From Sulfuricurvum sp. (GTDB lineage Bacteria; Campylobacterota; Campylobacteria; Campylobacterales; Sulfurimonadaceae): a stretch of DNA of 64,000 nt. The stretch is from NCBI RefSeq assembly GCF_030691015.1, contig NZ_JAUYFF010000010.1, positions 1 to 64,000 on the forward strand, read 5' to 3'. The first letter of the stretch is position 1; every line of letters starts with the position of its first letter. A program made the translations under genes and the position numbers. The notes under the pieces were generated by a model. The model was not told the DNA's origin, searched no databases, and was given only the letters and a program-made list of their open reading frames with translations. This document shows, piece by piece, positions 19,200-28,397 of this stretch.

Positions 19200-20346
19200 A
19201 AAGAATATCGTTTTTTATTTCATCATGTTGTCCATCACGATTTTACTTGTAGATGGCATAATAGGGGTTTTCATCTATTTTGGTAAAGACAGACTACTTA
19301 AAACGGTCAACGAAGGTCTCAAAGAAAAAATGGAAATTGTCGAGCATCCCTATAAAAGCTATTCACTAAATAGTGGGATAAAACCCTATGCAAACCAATA
19401 CCGTTTCAATATGGTGGTCGACTCGTACGGGCATACCGTACTCCAACAAGATGCCCGTATTTTCGATCAGCCAAAAGCCAAAGATGAGTTGCGAATTTTA
19501 ACACTCGGAGGTAGTACAACCTATCAACCGTGGGCATTTATCGTCGCAGAACTACTGAACAAACAGCAAAACATCACTGTCCGTGCAATCAACGGAGGAA
19601 CCGGTGGATATACATCAATGGAAAATCTAATCGATCTGACGACATCGGGGTTTGCATATCAGCCCGATATCGTCATTGCGTATTTGCCTATCAACGATAT
19701 ATATTGGGCCGGTCTTTATCCTGAGTTCAAAAGAGACTATACCCATATGAGGATTCCGTTCAAGACCAAAGAACTTTCCGAGAAACCCGAATACCGTATG
19801 GAATACCCTTTTGTCAAAAGCCTTCTGAAAATTTACACTTATAACCATCAAGTGGATGAATACATTGCCAATAACAGCTTGAATGGATCGGCAGTCCGAG
19901 ATTTCAACAGCACTTTTATTCTTGAAACGAAGAAAATAGCCAACTATGATAAAGTCAGTGCTACCGTCCGAGACAATATCTATATGATGAAAGAGCTATG
20001 CAAATCTAAAGGAATCCGCTTTGTATTGGTAACGCAAAAAGTTTTTCCAACCGATAATGAGTACTACACCATTATGGACGGGGCAACGATGCAGATCATC
20101 AATGATATCATCAAAGACCCTCTGTTAAAAGATATCAAAATCTTGGAAATGCAAAAATCGATGCCCGATACTCTTTCAAAAATAGATAAAGAACGGTTAC
20201 AGAAAGAATTTCCCACTGTAAAACTCGATGTTTCAGAAAAAATGAGTTATGACTCCATGCATTTTAACGATGCAGCCTTGCACCTGTTTGCACTGCATAT
20301 CAAAGATTTTCTGGTAACCAATGGATACGCAACGCAAAATCGATAA
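19192..20346 (+). CDS. SGNH/GDSL-type hydrolase or acyltransferase-like protein with N-terminal TM anchor
   Basis: N-terminal TM (NIVFYFIMLSITILLVDGIIGVFIYFG), LRILTLGGSTTY block, YDSMHFNDAALHLFA C-terminal Asp/His; TTG start at 19192 inferred. Confidence 0.65.
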   Translation: MTKKNIVFYFIMLSITILLVDGIIGVFIYFGKDRLLKTVNEGLKEKMEIVEHPYKSYSLNSGIKPYANQYRFNMVVDSYGHTVLQQDARIFDQPKAKDELRILTLGGSTTYQPWAFIVAELLNKQQNITVRAINGGTGGYTSMENLIDLTTSGFAYQPDIVIAYLPINDIYWAGLYPEFKRDYTHMRIPFKTKELSEKPEYRMEYPFVKSLLKIYTYNHQVDEYIANNSLNGSAVRDFNSTFILETKKIANYDKVSATVRDNIYMMKELCKSKGIRFVLVTQKVFPTDNEYYTIMDGATMQIINDIIKDPLLKDIKILEMQKSMPDTLSKIDKERLQKEFPTVKLDVSEKMSYDSMHFNDAALHLFALHIKDFLVTNGYATQNR

Positions 20347-20431
20347 AAAGAAGTTTTGGAACATCACTAAGGTATTCGGGAATGAATCGATTATCTGCTA
20401 AAATGCCATAATTAGTAATATAAGGTTTCGT

Positions 20432-21475
20432 ATGATTAAAAATAATGTTTTTTCGAATAAAACGCTTCTTATCACCGGAGGCACAGGCTCATTCGGCAAT
20501 GCCGTCCTACGCAGATTTTTAGATACGGATATTGAAGAGATCCGTATTTTCAGCCGTGACGAGAAAAAACAGGATGATATGCGTAAGCAATACAATAACC
20601 CAAAACTCAAATTTTATCTAGGCGATGTACGTGATATCAATTCGATCATCGATGCAATGCGCGGGGTTGATTATGTGTTTCATGCAGCTGCCCTAAAACA
20701 GGTTCCTTCATGCGAGTTTCACCCGATGCAAGCGGTACAGACCAATGTTATCGGAACCGAAAACGTACTCAATTGTGCTATCAATGCCGATGTCAAAAAA
20801 GTGATTGTCCTCAGTACGGATAAAGCCGTTTACCCGATCAATGCCATGGGTATTTCTAAAGCGATGATGGAAAAAGTTGCCGTTGCCAAATCGCGCAATC
20901 TATTCGATAATGAGATTATGATCGCTTGTACCCGATACGGAAATGTCATGGCCTCTCGCGGATCGGTCATTCCGTTGTTCATCGACCAAATCCGTGCCGG
21001 TAAAGAGATCACAATCACAGACCCCGCAATGACCCGCTTTATGATGAGTTTGGATCAAGCGGTTGAACTAGTCCTTTTTGCGTTTGAAAACGGTCATAAC
21101 GGAGACATTTTCGTCCAAAAAGCTCCCGCTGCAACGATCGAATTACTGGCGCATACCCTTAAGAATCTACTCAATCGACCGGAGCAAAAAGTTAATATTA
21201 TTGGCACACGCCACGGTGAAAAACTCTACGAAACGCTACTGACGAAAGAAGAGATGGTTCATGCTGTGGATATGGGAGAATATTACCGCATCCCCGCAGA
21301 TACGCGCGATCTGAACTACAGTAAATTCGTCGAAGACGGCGAAACTGTCGTGACACAGGCTCACGAATATCACTCTCACAATACCCATCGTCTCGATGAA
21401 GCAGAGCTACGTGAAATGCTACTCGGATTACGTGAAATTAAAGATGATTTATCCCAATTTGGAGTGATTGTGTGA
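20432..21475 (+). CDS. fnlA: UDP-GlcNAc 4,6-dehydratase/epimerase, FnlA/CapE-like
   Basis: LLITGGTGSFGNAVL, RIFSRDEKKQDDMR, FHAAALKQVPSCEF, MGISKAMMEK. Confidence 0.85.
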   Translation: MIKNNVFSNKTLLITGGTGSFGNAVLRRFLDTDIEEIRIFSRDEKKQDDMRKQYNNPKLKFYLGDVRDINSIIDAMRGVDYVFHAAALKQVPSCEFHPMQAVQTNVIGTENVLNCAINADVKKVIVLSTDKAVYPINAMGISKAMMEKVAVAKSRNLFDNEIMIACTRYGNVMASRGSVIPLFIDQIRAGKEITITDPAMTRFMMSLDQAVELVLFAFENGHNGDIFVQKAPAATIELLAHTLKNLLNRPEQKVNIIGTRHGEKLYETLLTKEEMVHAVDMGEYYRIPADTRDLNYSKFVEDGETVVTQAHEYHSHNTHRLDEAELREMLLGLREIKDDLSQFGVIV

Positions 21476-22581
21476 AAATATTAGTAACAGGAAGCAATGG
21501 GTTTATCGGGAAAAACTTGATTGAATCACTGGCTAGAACAAAAAGCCTTGAAGTTTTTACTTACACAAAAAATGATTCTCAAGAACACTTAGAAAATCTA
21601 CTTGAAAAAGCAGATTTTATTTTTCATTTGGCGGGTGTCAATCGCCCTCAAAATAGTGTGGAATTTTATCACGGGAATAGTGATCTTACTCAATTGATTG
21701 TTAATACTCTTGTCAAATTACAAAAAAAAGTACCCATTCTTCTTTCATCGTCAACACAAGTCGGTGGAGATAGTGATTACGCCAAAAGCAAAGAGATGAG
21801 TGAAAAAATAATTGAGCAATATTCTATAGACTATCATGTAAAATGTTTTATCTACAGGTTACCAAATGTTTTTGGAAAATGGTCAAAACCAAACTATAAT
21901 TCTGCAATAGCTACATGGTGTCATAATATTACGAGAGATCTCCCCATTCAAGTCAATGATAGAACTACGATATTAAACTTAGTCTATATTGGAGATGTAA
22001 TTGGAGCATTTATAGAGAGGCTTTTTGTGAGTCAATCAGATTCTCTTTATTATGACATTCCCGTTATATATCAAAAAACACTAGGTGAAATTGAAGATTT
22101 ACTGTACCAATTTAGAGAAAGTCGCACAAGTTTGTTGATTCCTCAAATTGCTGATGGCTTTAAGCGGGCTATGTATGCAACCTATCTTAGTTTTCTTCCT
22201 CATGATCGGTTTTCATATAAACTAAGTGGTCATCAAGATATACGTGGAACTTTCTATGAGATTCTAAAAACACTTGACAGTGGTCAGCTTGGATTATCTA
22301 CAACAAAACCTGGAGTTACAAGAGGCAATCATTATCACAATACTAAAAATGAAAAATTTTTAGTTATTAGAGGTAAAGCACTTATTGAATTAAGAGATAT
22401 TAATAGTGATGAAATCATTCAATACAATGTCTGTGGAGAAGAGCTTGAAATAGTGGAAATGATACCTGGGTATACGCATAATATTACCAATACTGGTGAT
22501 GATGAAATGGTTTTACTAATTTGGGCAAATGAAAATTATAATCCAAATGCGCCTGATACAAACTTTTTGGTGGTGAAATAA
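21472..22581 (+). CDS. fnlB: UDP-2-acetamido-2,6-dideoxy-hexulose reductase, FnlB/CapF-like
   Basis: SDR N-term MKILVTGSNGFIGKNL plus C-terminal cupin (GVTRGNHYHNTKNEKFLVIRGKALI). Confidence 0.85.
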   Translation: MKILVTGSNGFIGKNLIESLARTKSLEVFTYTKNDSQEHLENLLEKADFIFHLAGVNRPQNSVEFYHGNSDLTQLIVNTLVKLQKKVPILLSSSTQVGGDSDYAKSKEMSEKIIEQYSIDYHVKCFIYRLPNVFGKWSKPNYNSAIATWCHNITRDLPIQVNDRTTILNLVYIGDVIGAFIERLFVSQSDSLYYDIPVIYQKTLGEIEDLLYQFRESRTSLLIPQIADGFKRAMYATYLSFLPHDRFSYKLSGHQDIRGTFYEILKTLDSGQLGLSTTKPGVTRGNHYHNTKNEKFLVIRGKALIELRDINSDEIIQYNVCGEELEIVEMIPGYTHNITNTGDDEMVLLIWANENYNPNAPDTNFLVVK

Positions 22582-23720
22582 TGAAAAAATTAAAAGTAAT
22601 GACAATAGTCGGCACCCGACCTGAAATTATTCGCCTCTCAGCCGTCATTGCTAAACTGGAATCTTCCGAGAGCATCGAGCACATACTCGTACACACGGGG
22701 CAAAATTATGATTATGAACTCAACGAAATTTTTTTCAATGATTTCGGTATCCGTAAACCGGACTATTTTCTAAATGCCGCCGGATCAAATGCAACAGAAA
22801 CGGTCGGGAAAATTTTGATCAATGTTGATCCGATCCTTGAAAATGAAAAACCGGATGCCTTTTTGGTACTGGGAGACACCAACAGCTGTTTGTGCGCCAT
22901 TCCCGCTAAAAAAAGAAAAATCCCTATTTTCCATATGGAAGCGGGTAACCGCTGTTTCGACCAGCGTGTCCCCGAAGAGACAAACCGAAAAATCGTCGAT
23001 CATGTTAGCGACATCAATCTCACCTACAGCGATATTGCTCGCGAATATCTCTTGCGTGAGGGGATGAGTCCCGATCGTGTCATCAAAACAGGCAGCCCAA
23101 TGTTCGAGGTGATCAACTCAAAGATTGAAGAGATCAACAAATCAGATATTCTCACAACCATGGAACTGACCAAAGGGAACTATTTCGTCGTCTCAGCACA
23201 TCGTGAAGAGAATATCAATTCGGATGAGAATTTTTATGCTTTAGTCGACTCACTGAATGCTGTAGCAGAAAAATACGCCATGCCGATCATTGTTTCCACC
23301 CATCCCAGAACACGCAACCGCATTGAGCAGACAGGCGTACAGTTTGACGAGCGAATCAAGCTGATGAAACCGATGGGATTCATTGATTACGTTAAACTGC
23401 AAATCGAAGCAAAGGCAGTTCTATCAGACAGCGGAACAATCTCCGAAGAATCGTCTATTTTAAATTTTCCGGCACTCAATATCCGCGATGCGCACGAAAG
23501 ACCTGAAGCGATGGAAGAAGCGTCAGTGATGATGGTGGGGTTATCCAAAGAGAGAATTTTGCAAGGCTTACACATTCTAGAAACGCAAAAACGTGACGAT
23601 GAGAGAACGCTTCGCCCCGTCAACGATTATTCGATACCCAACGTCTCGGACAAAGTGCTTCGAATCATCCTTTCCTATACGGATTATATCAATCGCGTAG
23701 TCTGGCAAAAACGCGTATAA
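22581..23720 (+). CDS. fnlC: UDP-N-acetyl-hexosamine 2-epimerase, FnlC/CapG-like
   Basis: MTIVGTRPEIIRLSAVI, HTGQNYDYELNEIFF, HMEAGNRCFD, SDSGTISEESSIL. Confidence 0.85.
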   Translation: MKKLKVMTIVGTRPEIIRLSAVIAKLESSESIEHILVHTGQNYDYELNEIFFNDFGIRKPDYFLNAAGSNATETVGKILINVDPILENEKPDAFLVLGDTNSCLCAIPAKKRKIPIFHMEAGNRCFDQRVPEETNRKIVDHVSDINLTYSDIAREYLLREGMSPDRVIKTGSPMFEVINSKIEEINKSDILTTMELTKGNYFVVSAHREENINSDENFYALVDSLNAVAEKYAMPIIVSTHPRTRNRIEQTGVQFDERIKLMKPMGFIDYVKLQIEAKAVLSDSGTISEESSILNFPALNIRDAHERPEAMEEASVMMVGLSKERILQGLHILETQKRDDERTLRPVNDYSIPNVSDKVLRIILSYTDYINRVVWQKRV

Positions 23721-23721
23721 A

Positions 23722-24921
23722 ATGAAAATTTGTCTCATAGTCGACGACTACTTACCTGAGAGCAAGAAAGTTGCGGCTAAGATGATGCATGAGCTTGCAT
23801 GTGAATTTTTAGTACAGGGACATGAAGTAACCGTAATCACCCCTTCGGAAGAGCTTGATCACTCAATCGATATTTCCCTTCTCAACGGTATCACGATATG
23901 GCGGTTCAAAAGCGGCAAAATAAAGAATGTGGGGAAAATCCAAAGAGCACTGAATGAAACACTCCTCTCACATCGTGCATGGCGTAGTTTAAAGCCTCTT
24001 ATTAAACAAAATAAGCACGATCTGATCGTCTACTACTCACCCTCTATTTTTTGGGGCAATTTAGTCTATAAACTCAAAAAAATTTGGGGTGTGCCAAGCT
24101 ATCTCATTTTACGCGATTTTTTTCCGCAGTGGGCAATAGATCAAGGGTTGATACGATCCAAATCGTTTATAGAAAAATATTTTCGTTTTTTTGAAACCAA
24201 AAACTATGATGCAGCCGATACAATCGGGGTCATGTCTCCTAAAAATAAGGAGTGGTTTGAATCAATAATCCAAACAAAAAGACCTATCGAAGTTCTGTAC
24301 AACTGGGCTGCCAATACGCCGGTCAATTCCAACTCTCATTTTCGGGAGTCATTAGGGTTGCAGAATAAAATCGTCTACTTTTACGGCGGCAATATCGGTC
24401 ATGCTCAGGATATGATGAATATTGTCCGTCTTGCCAAAAACATGTGCGAAGAAAAAAAAGCCCATTTTGTCCTTGTCGGAGCAGGCGATGAAGTCGAAGT
24501 CGTCAAAGAGGCTATCGACAAAGAGCATCTATCTAATATAACCTTGCTCCCTTCCGTCTCACAGGAAGTCTACAAACAAATGCTTTCAGAATTTGATATC
24601 GGTCTTTTTACTCTTCACAAAAACCACACAACCCATAATTTTCCGGGCAAGCTACTTGGCTATATGGTGCAGGGTATTCCTATACTGGGAAGTATCAATC
24701 CCGGAAATGACCTAAAACCTGTTATAGAGGGTGCAAATGCAGGGCTAATCTCAGCCAATGGTGAAGATACAATCTTTTTAGCGAATGCACTTAAGCTCCT
24801 GCACAACGATCAATACAGGAAGCAAACAGGTGAGAATGCCAAAAAGCTGCTCGAACAAACTTTTTCCGTTGAGGCGGCAGCCTCTCACATTTTAAATTCT
24901 CTAAGAATATCTAAATTCTAA
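23722..24921 (+). CDS. Group 1 glycosyltransferase, WbuB-like (L-FucNAc transferase candidate)
   Basis: IVDDYLPESKKVAAKMMHELA, IVYFYGGNIGHAQDM, FPGKLLGYMVQGIPILGS; immediately follows fnlABC. Confidence 0.75.
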   Translation: MKICLIVDDYLPESKKVAAKMMHELACEFLVQGHEVTVITPSEELDHSIDISLLNGITIWRFKSGKIKNVGKIQRALNETLLSHRAWRSLKPLIKQNKHDLIVYYSPSIFWGNLVYKLKKIWGVPSYLILRDFFPQWAIDQGLIRSKSFIEKYFRFFETKNYDAADTIGVMSPKNKEWFESIIQTKRPIEVLYNWAANTPVNSNSHFRESLGLQNKIVYFYGGNIGHAQDMMNIVRLAKNMCEEKKAHFVLVGAGDEVEVVKEAIDKEHLSNITLLPSVSQEVYKQMLSEFDIGLFTLHKNHTTHNFPGKLLGYMVQGIPILGSINPGNDLKPVIEGANAGLISANGEDTIFLANALKLLHNDQYRKQTGENAKKLLEQTFSVEAAASHILNSLRISKF

Positions 24922-25967
24922 TGATTTTTCCGTTGCTTATTCCGATAAACAGTAAACTTATTCTGTCGTTCTAGCATCCCGTTAAGCAGGATGTAAAAAG
25001 CTGTGGCGTTGATAAAGAACAACGCAAACAAATAACGCTGCTGTCCGTCCCCTGAAAAAGCGATCCCAATAATCGAAAATCCGAGTTGAAGCAATGCAAT
25101 CAAGATAACAGTTTTACGAACGTTGCCATTAAAAAAACGAAGTAAAATATGATGAATATGTAATTTATCCGGAGCAAACATGGAGTGTCCATTACGCTTA
25201 CGACGGATCATTACGATAAGCGTATCCAAAATCGGTATTGCCGCAATAAATAAAATAGAAATCGGATTGATATAATCCAACGCTTTAATACTCAAAAGAG
25301 ATATTACAAACCCTAACGTCAGCGATCCGCTATCTCCCATAAATATTTTTGCCGGATTCCAGTTAAACCACATAAATGCCATGATGGAAGCTACAAAAGA
25401 GAGTGCCGTCACAACAATAAAAAAATCATGATTTTCATACCCGATAAAACATAAAGTGGAAAGAATGATAATACTAAGTAGTCCCGCAAGCCCGTCAAGT
25501 CCGTCAGAAAGGTTAAGCGCATTGGTAAATCCGGCAACAGCGAACATCGTAAAAGGGATCGCAAACCACCCCAATGTAAGCTGATATGTAAAAAGGTTCC
25601 CCAATGAATGCACAATCATACCATCATATGCCAGCAGTAATACTGCTGCGAAAATAACATAAAACTTAGTTTTTGGCGTAGCATCACGATGATCATCCAA
25701 AACTCCCACAACAAATACAAGAAAAATTGCAAGAAAAGAAGTAAAATGAGAAAAAATAATATCGTTTAAAAAAATCAAATCTGAAACCATCACACCTAGT
25801 ACCATACCGATTCCTGCACCGCGAGGCGTAACGTGTTTATGTGCACTGCGATGGTTAGGAATATCAATGAGACCGAAAGAGGGTGCATAGCGAATAATCA
25901 ACTTAATGAAAAAAAATGTGGACATAAACGCAACGATTAGTTTGCCCATAAAGAAAATATCGTTCAA
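24918..25967 (-). CDS. wecA: Undecaprenyl-phosphate GlcNAc/hexose-1-phosphate transferase (WecA/GT4 family)
   Basis: Multi-TM; DIPNHRSAHKHVTPRGAGIG, NALNLSDGLDGLAG, FNWNPAKIFMGDSGSLTLGF, HSMFAPDKLHIHHILLR. Confidence 0.9.
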   Translation of the reverse strand: MNDIFFMGKLIVAFMSTFFFIKLIIRYAPSFGLIDIPNHRSAHKHVTPRGAGIGMVLGVMVSDLIFLNDIIFSHFTSFLAIFLVFVVGVLDDHRDATPKTKFYVIFAAVLLLAYDGMIVHSLGNLFTYQLTLGWFAIPFTMFAVAGFTNALNLSDGLDGLAGLLSIIILSTLCFIGYENHDFFIVVTALSFVASIMAFMWFNWNPAKIFMGDSGSLTLGFVISLLSIKALDYINPISILFIAAIPILDTLIVMIRRKRNGHSMFAPDKLHIHHILLRFFNGNVRKTVILIALLQLGFSIIGIAFSGDGQQRYLFALFFINATAFYILLNGMLERQNKFTVYRNKQRKNH

Positions 25968-26059
25968 AAACTGCTCTCAATATAAATGATAATGTCGAGT
26001 ATTATCCTCACTTATTACTTAAAAATCCCTACTTCAGTTAAATCTCATCGATAAATACC

Positions 26060-26065
26060 TATAAT
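26060..26065 (+). promoter_or_regulatory. Candidate -10 box (TATAAT) upstream of the Wzz-like gene
   Basis: Exact TATAAT 24 bp before ATG 26089 in the divergent intergenic region. Confidence 0.4.
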
Positions 26066-26088
26066 CCTTTCTTTTAAAAGGATATAGA

Positions 26089-26691
26089 ATGCAAGAATCT
26101 GAACCAAAAATTCAAAATGATGAAATCAATATATACGAAATGTGGTCAACTGTTGTAAAACGTAAGTTTGTTATTTTGATCACCCCGCTCATTGCCGCGC
26201 TCTCTGCAGCTATATATGCTTGGACGACACCGCCTATTTACAGCGGTGAAGTATTGCTAGAAATCGGAGAAGTTGTCAACGTTAACGAAGGAATGAATAA
26301 CAACGGCTCAACAAATATTTTTTATCTTGACAATATCAATACGCTTAAAGAGATTACAGCGCAAATATCCGATTTAAAAGTAGAAGTTCCTAGTGGTGTC
26401 GCAAATATGCTTCGCATTACAACGGAAAAAACGGAAAAAACGGAAATTATGTCCCAATTAAACAGTACCGTACAGTTCATAATTCAGCGTCATGCCGAAA
26501 AAGCCAAACTATATCAAAATGCTCATACGAAAATAACAATGACGCAAATAATTGGTGAAATACATATTAAAACCAATCCAATTAAACCTAAAAAGGGATT
26601 GATTATTACAGTAGCATTAATCAGCGGATTGATAATGGGGATATTTTTAGCCTTTTTTCTGGAATTTATCGGGACTAGACGTAACCGATAA
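26089..26691 (+). CDS. wzz: Short Wzz/chain-length-determinant-like protein
   Basis: NIYEMWSTVVKRKFVILITPLIAALSAAIYAW TM1 and C-terminal NPIKPKKGLIITVALISGLIMGIFLAFFLEF TM2 motif. Confidence 0.8.
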   Translation: MQESEPKIQNDEINIYEMWSTVVKRKFVILITPLIAALSAAIYAWTTPPIYSGEVLLEIGEVVNVNEGMNNNGSTNIFYLDNINTLKEITAQISDLKVEVPSGVANMLRITTEKTEKTEIMSQLNSTVQFIIQRHAEKAKLYQNAHTKITMTQIIGEIHIKTNPIKPKKGLIITVALISGLIMGIFLAFFLEFIGTRRNR

Positions 26692-26746
26692 TATAGAATC
26701 TATCGAGTAAAATTACAAATTAAAAACAATACTACAAAGGAAATAT

Positions 26747-27517
26747 GTGCATATAGGGTCATTAATCATAAATAGATCAGCTAAATTGATCGGTACTTTT
26801 GTGAAAGGATTTGCCTATCTGTTCCATTTCATTTTTAAAAATAAACGATTTACAATCCCTCTCTATAGCAAAGCATTTATTTCAGGCAAAAAATCGATTA
26901 TCCCAAAAATCATTTGGCAAACAAATTATTCTAATAGTGCCACCTTGCCTATCTACATCAACTATCTCTTTAACCGTTTGATGTCTTTAGATTGGGAATA
27001 CCGCTATGTCAGTACGGAAGATCGTTTGGAGTTTATTAAAACACACGCCTCCGAAAGAGTCGCGAATGCGTTTGAGCAACTCACCGACGGAGCATCGCAA
27101 GCTGACTTTTGGAGGCTATTCACCCTCAATCACTCCGGCGGCGTCTATATGGATATCGATGCACATGCACTCTGGCCTCTTTCGTGGATGATTAAACCCG
27201 AGGATAAAGAGTTGCTTCTCATGACCAAGCATCGCTTCAGTAACTATTTTATTGCGAGTGCACCGAATAATCCCCATCTGCAAAAAGCACTTGATATTAT
27301 CGTTGATAACATCGAACAAAAAAATATTGGTGGCGGCGTCTATGATCTAACGGGACCGACTGTTCTCAACAGAGCTATTAAAGATGATGATGAAGTCAAT
27401 CAGCGCCTTAACAAATACACCTGTATACAAGGAAGTTTTACTAACGAGTACTTCCAGTATATGGATAAGCCGCGTGGTAAATGGACCCATAAAAAACAAG
27501 ATGAATTATTGAAATAA
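26747..27517 (+). CDS. GT32-like glycosyltransferase (DXD sugar-binding)
   Basis: IPKIIWQTNY, GASQADFWRLFTLNHSGGVYMDIDAHAL; GTG start. Confidence 0.8.
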   Translation: MHIGSLIINRSAKLIGTFVKGFAYLFHFIFKNKRFTIPLYSKAFISGKKSIIPKIIWQTNYSNSATLPIYINYLFNRLMSLDWEYRYVSTEDRLEFIKTHASERVANAFEQLTDGASQADFWRLFTLNHSGGVYMDIDAHALWPLSWMIKPEDKELLLMTKHRFSNYFIASAPNNPHLQKALDIIVDNIEQKNIGGGVYDLTGPTVLNRAIKDDDEVNQRLNKYTCIQGSFTNEYFQYMDKPRGKWTHKKQDELLK

Positions 27518-27530
27518 TAAGGGATATAGT

Positions 27531-28397
27531 GTGCGAAAACAAATATTAGTAACAGGCGGAGCCGGATTTGTCGGAAGTCACCTCTGTGAGCGACTCTCCA
27601 AAAATCCAAATTACGAGGTATACAGCCTCGATAACTATTTTACCGGAAGTGAAACCAATCATGTCCCGAATGTCACTTATATCAAAGGAGAGACTGCTCA
27701 AATAAGCGAGCTAATCACCTTTAATCCGGACATGGTATACCATCTAGGTGAATACAGCAGGGTCGAACAAAGCTTTGACGATATTGAAAAAGTTTGGCGC
27801 TACAATAAAGACGGGATATTCGCCGTACTCGAATTTGTTCGAAAAGTCGGATGTAAAATTCTCTATGCAGGGAGCTCAACAAAATTTGGAGACGGTGGAC
27901 TTGGAAGAAGTGCATCACCTTATGCATGGACCAAAGCAACCAATACCGAACTTGTAATGAACTACGGAACCTGGTTCAATGTCCCATATGCCATTACCTA
28001 TTTTTACAATGTCTACGGTTCACGAGAGATTCAGAGCGGAAAATACGCAACCCTTATCGCACTATTCAAAGAAAAAATGAAAAATAGCGAGCCTTTGACG
28101 ATTGTTAGCCCGGGAATACAAAAACGAAACTTTACCCATATCGACGATATTATCGACGGTTTGATCTTGGTCGGAGAAAACGGCTACGGAGATGAATTCG
28201 GTATCGGCAGCCCCGAAGCATTTTCAGTGTTGGAGATTGCCCAAATGTTTGGCGGAGAAATTCAAATGCTACCCGAACGTAAAGGGAATCGTATGACGGC
28301 TGATGTTATGTCAGCCAAAACCGAAGCTTTAGGGTGGAGTCCAAAAAAAACGATTCTTGAATATATCGAAATATGCAGAAAAAATGGATGGCAGTGA
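27531..28397 (+). CDS. NAD-dependent sugar epimerase/dehydratase (SDR)
   Basis: ILVTGGAGFVGSHLCERL, AGSSTKFG, SPYAWTKA. Confidence 0.8.
   Translation: MRKQILVTGGAGFVGSHLCERLSKNPNYEVYSLDNYFTGSETNHVPNVTYIKGETAQISELITFNPDMVYHLGEYSRVEQSFDDIEKVWRYNKDGIFAVLEFVRKVGCKILYAGSSTKFGDGGLGRSASPYAWTKATNTELVMNYGTWFNVPYAITYFYNVYGSREIQSGKYATLIALFKEKMKNSEPLTIVSPGIQKRNFTHIDDIIDGLILVGENGYGDEFGIGSPEAFSVLEIAQMFGGEIQMLPERKGNRMTADVMSAKTEALGWSPKKTILEYIEICRKNGWQ

Noticed and set aside
25988-26006. GATAAT...ATTATC short inverted repeat upstream of wecA-like gene
   Set aside because: Only 6-bp arms in AT-rich DNA; expected by chance
26064-26083. ATCCTTT-cttttaa-AAAGGAT hairpin over the wzz ribosome-binding site
   Set aside because: If the TATAAT at 26060-26065 is the real -10 box, the left arm is not transcribed, so RBS sequestration would not occur; left as unproven
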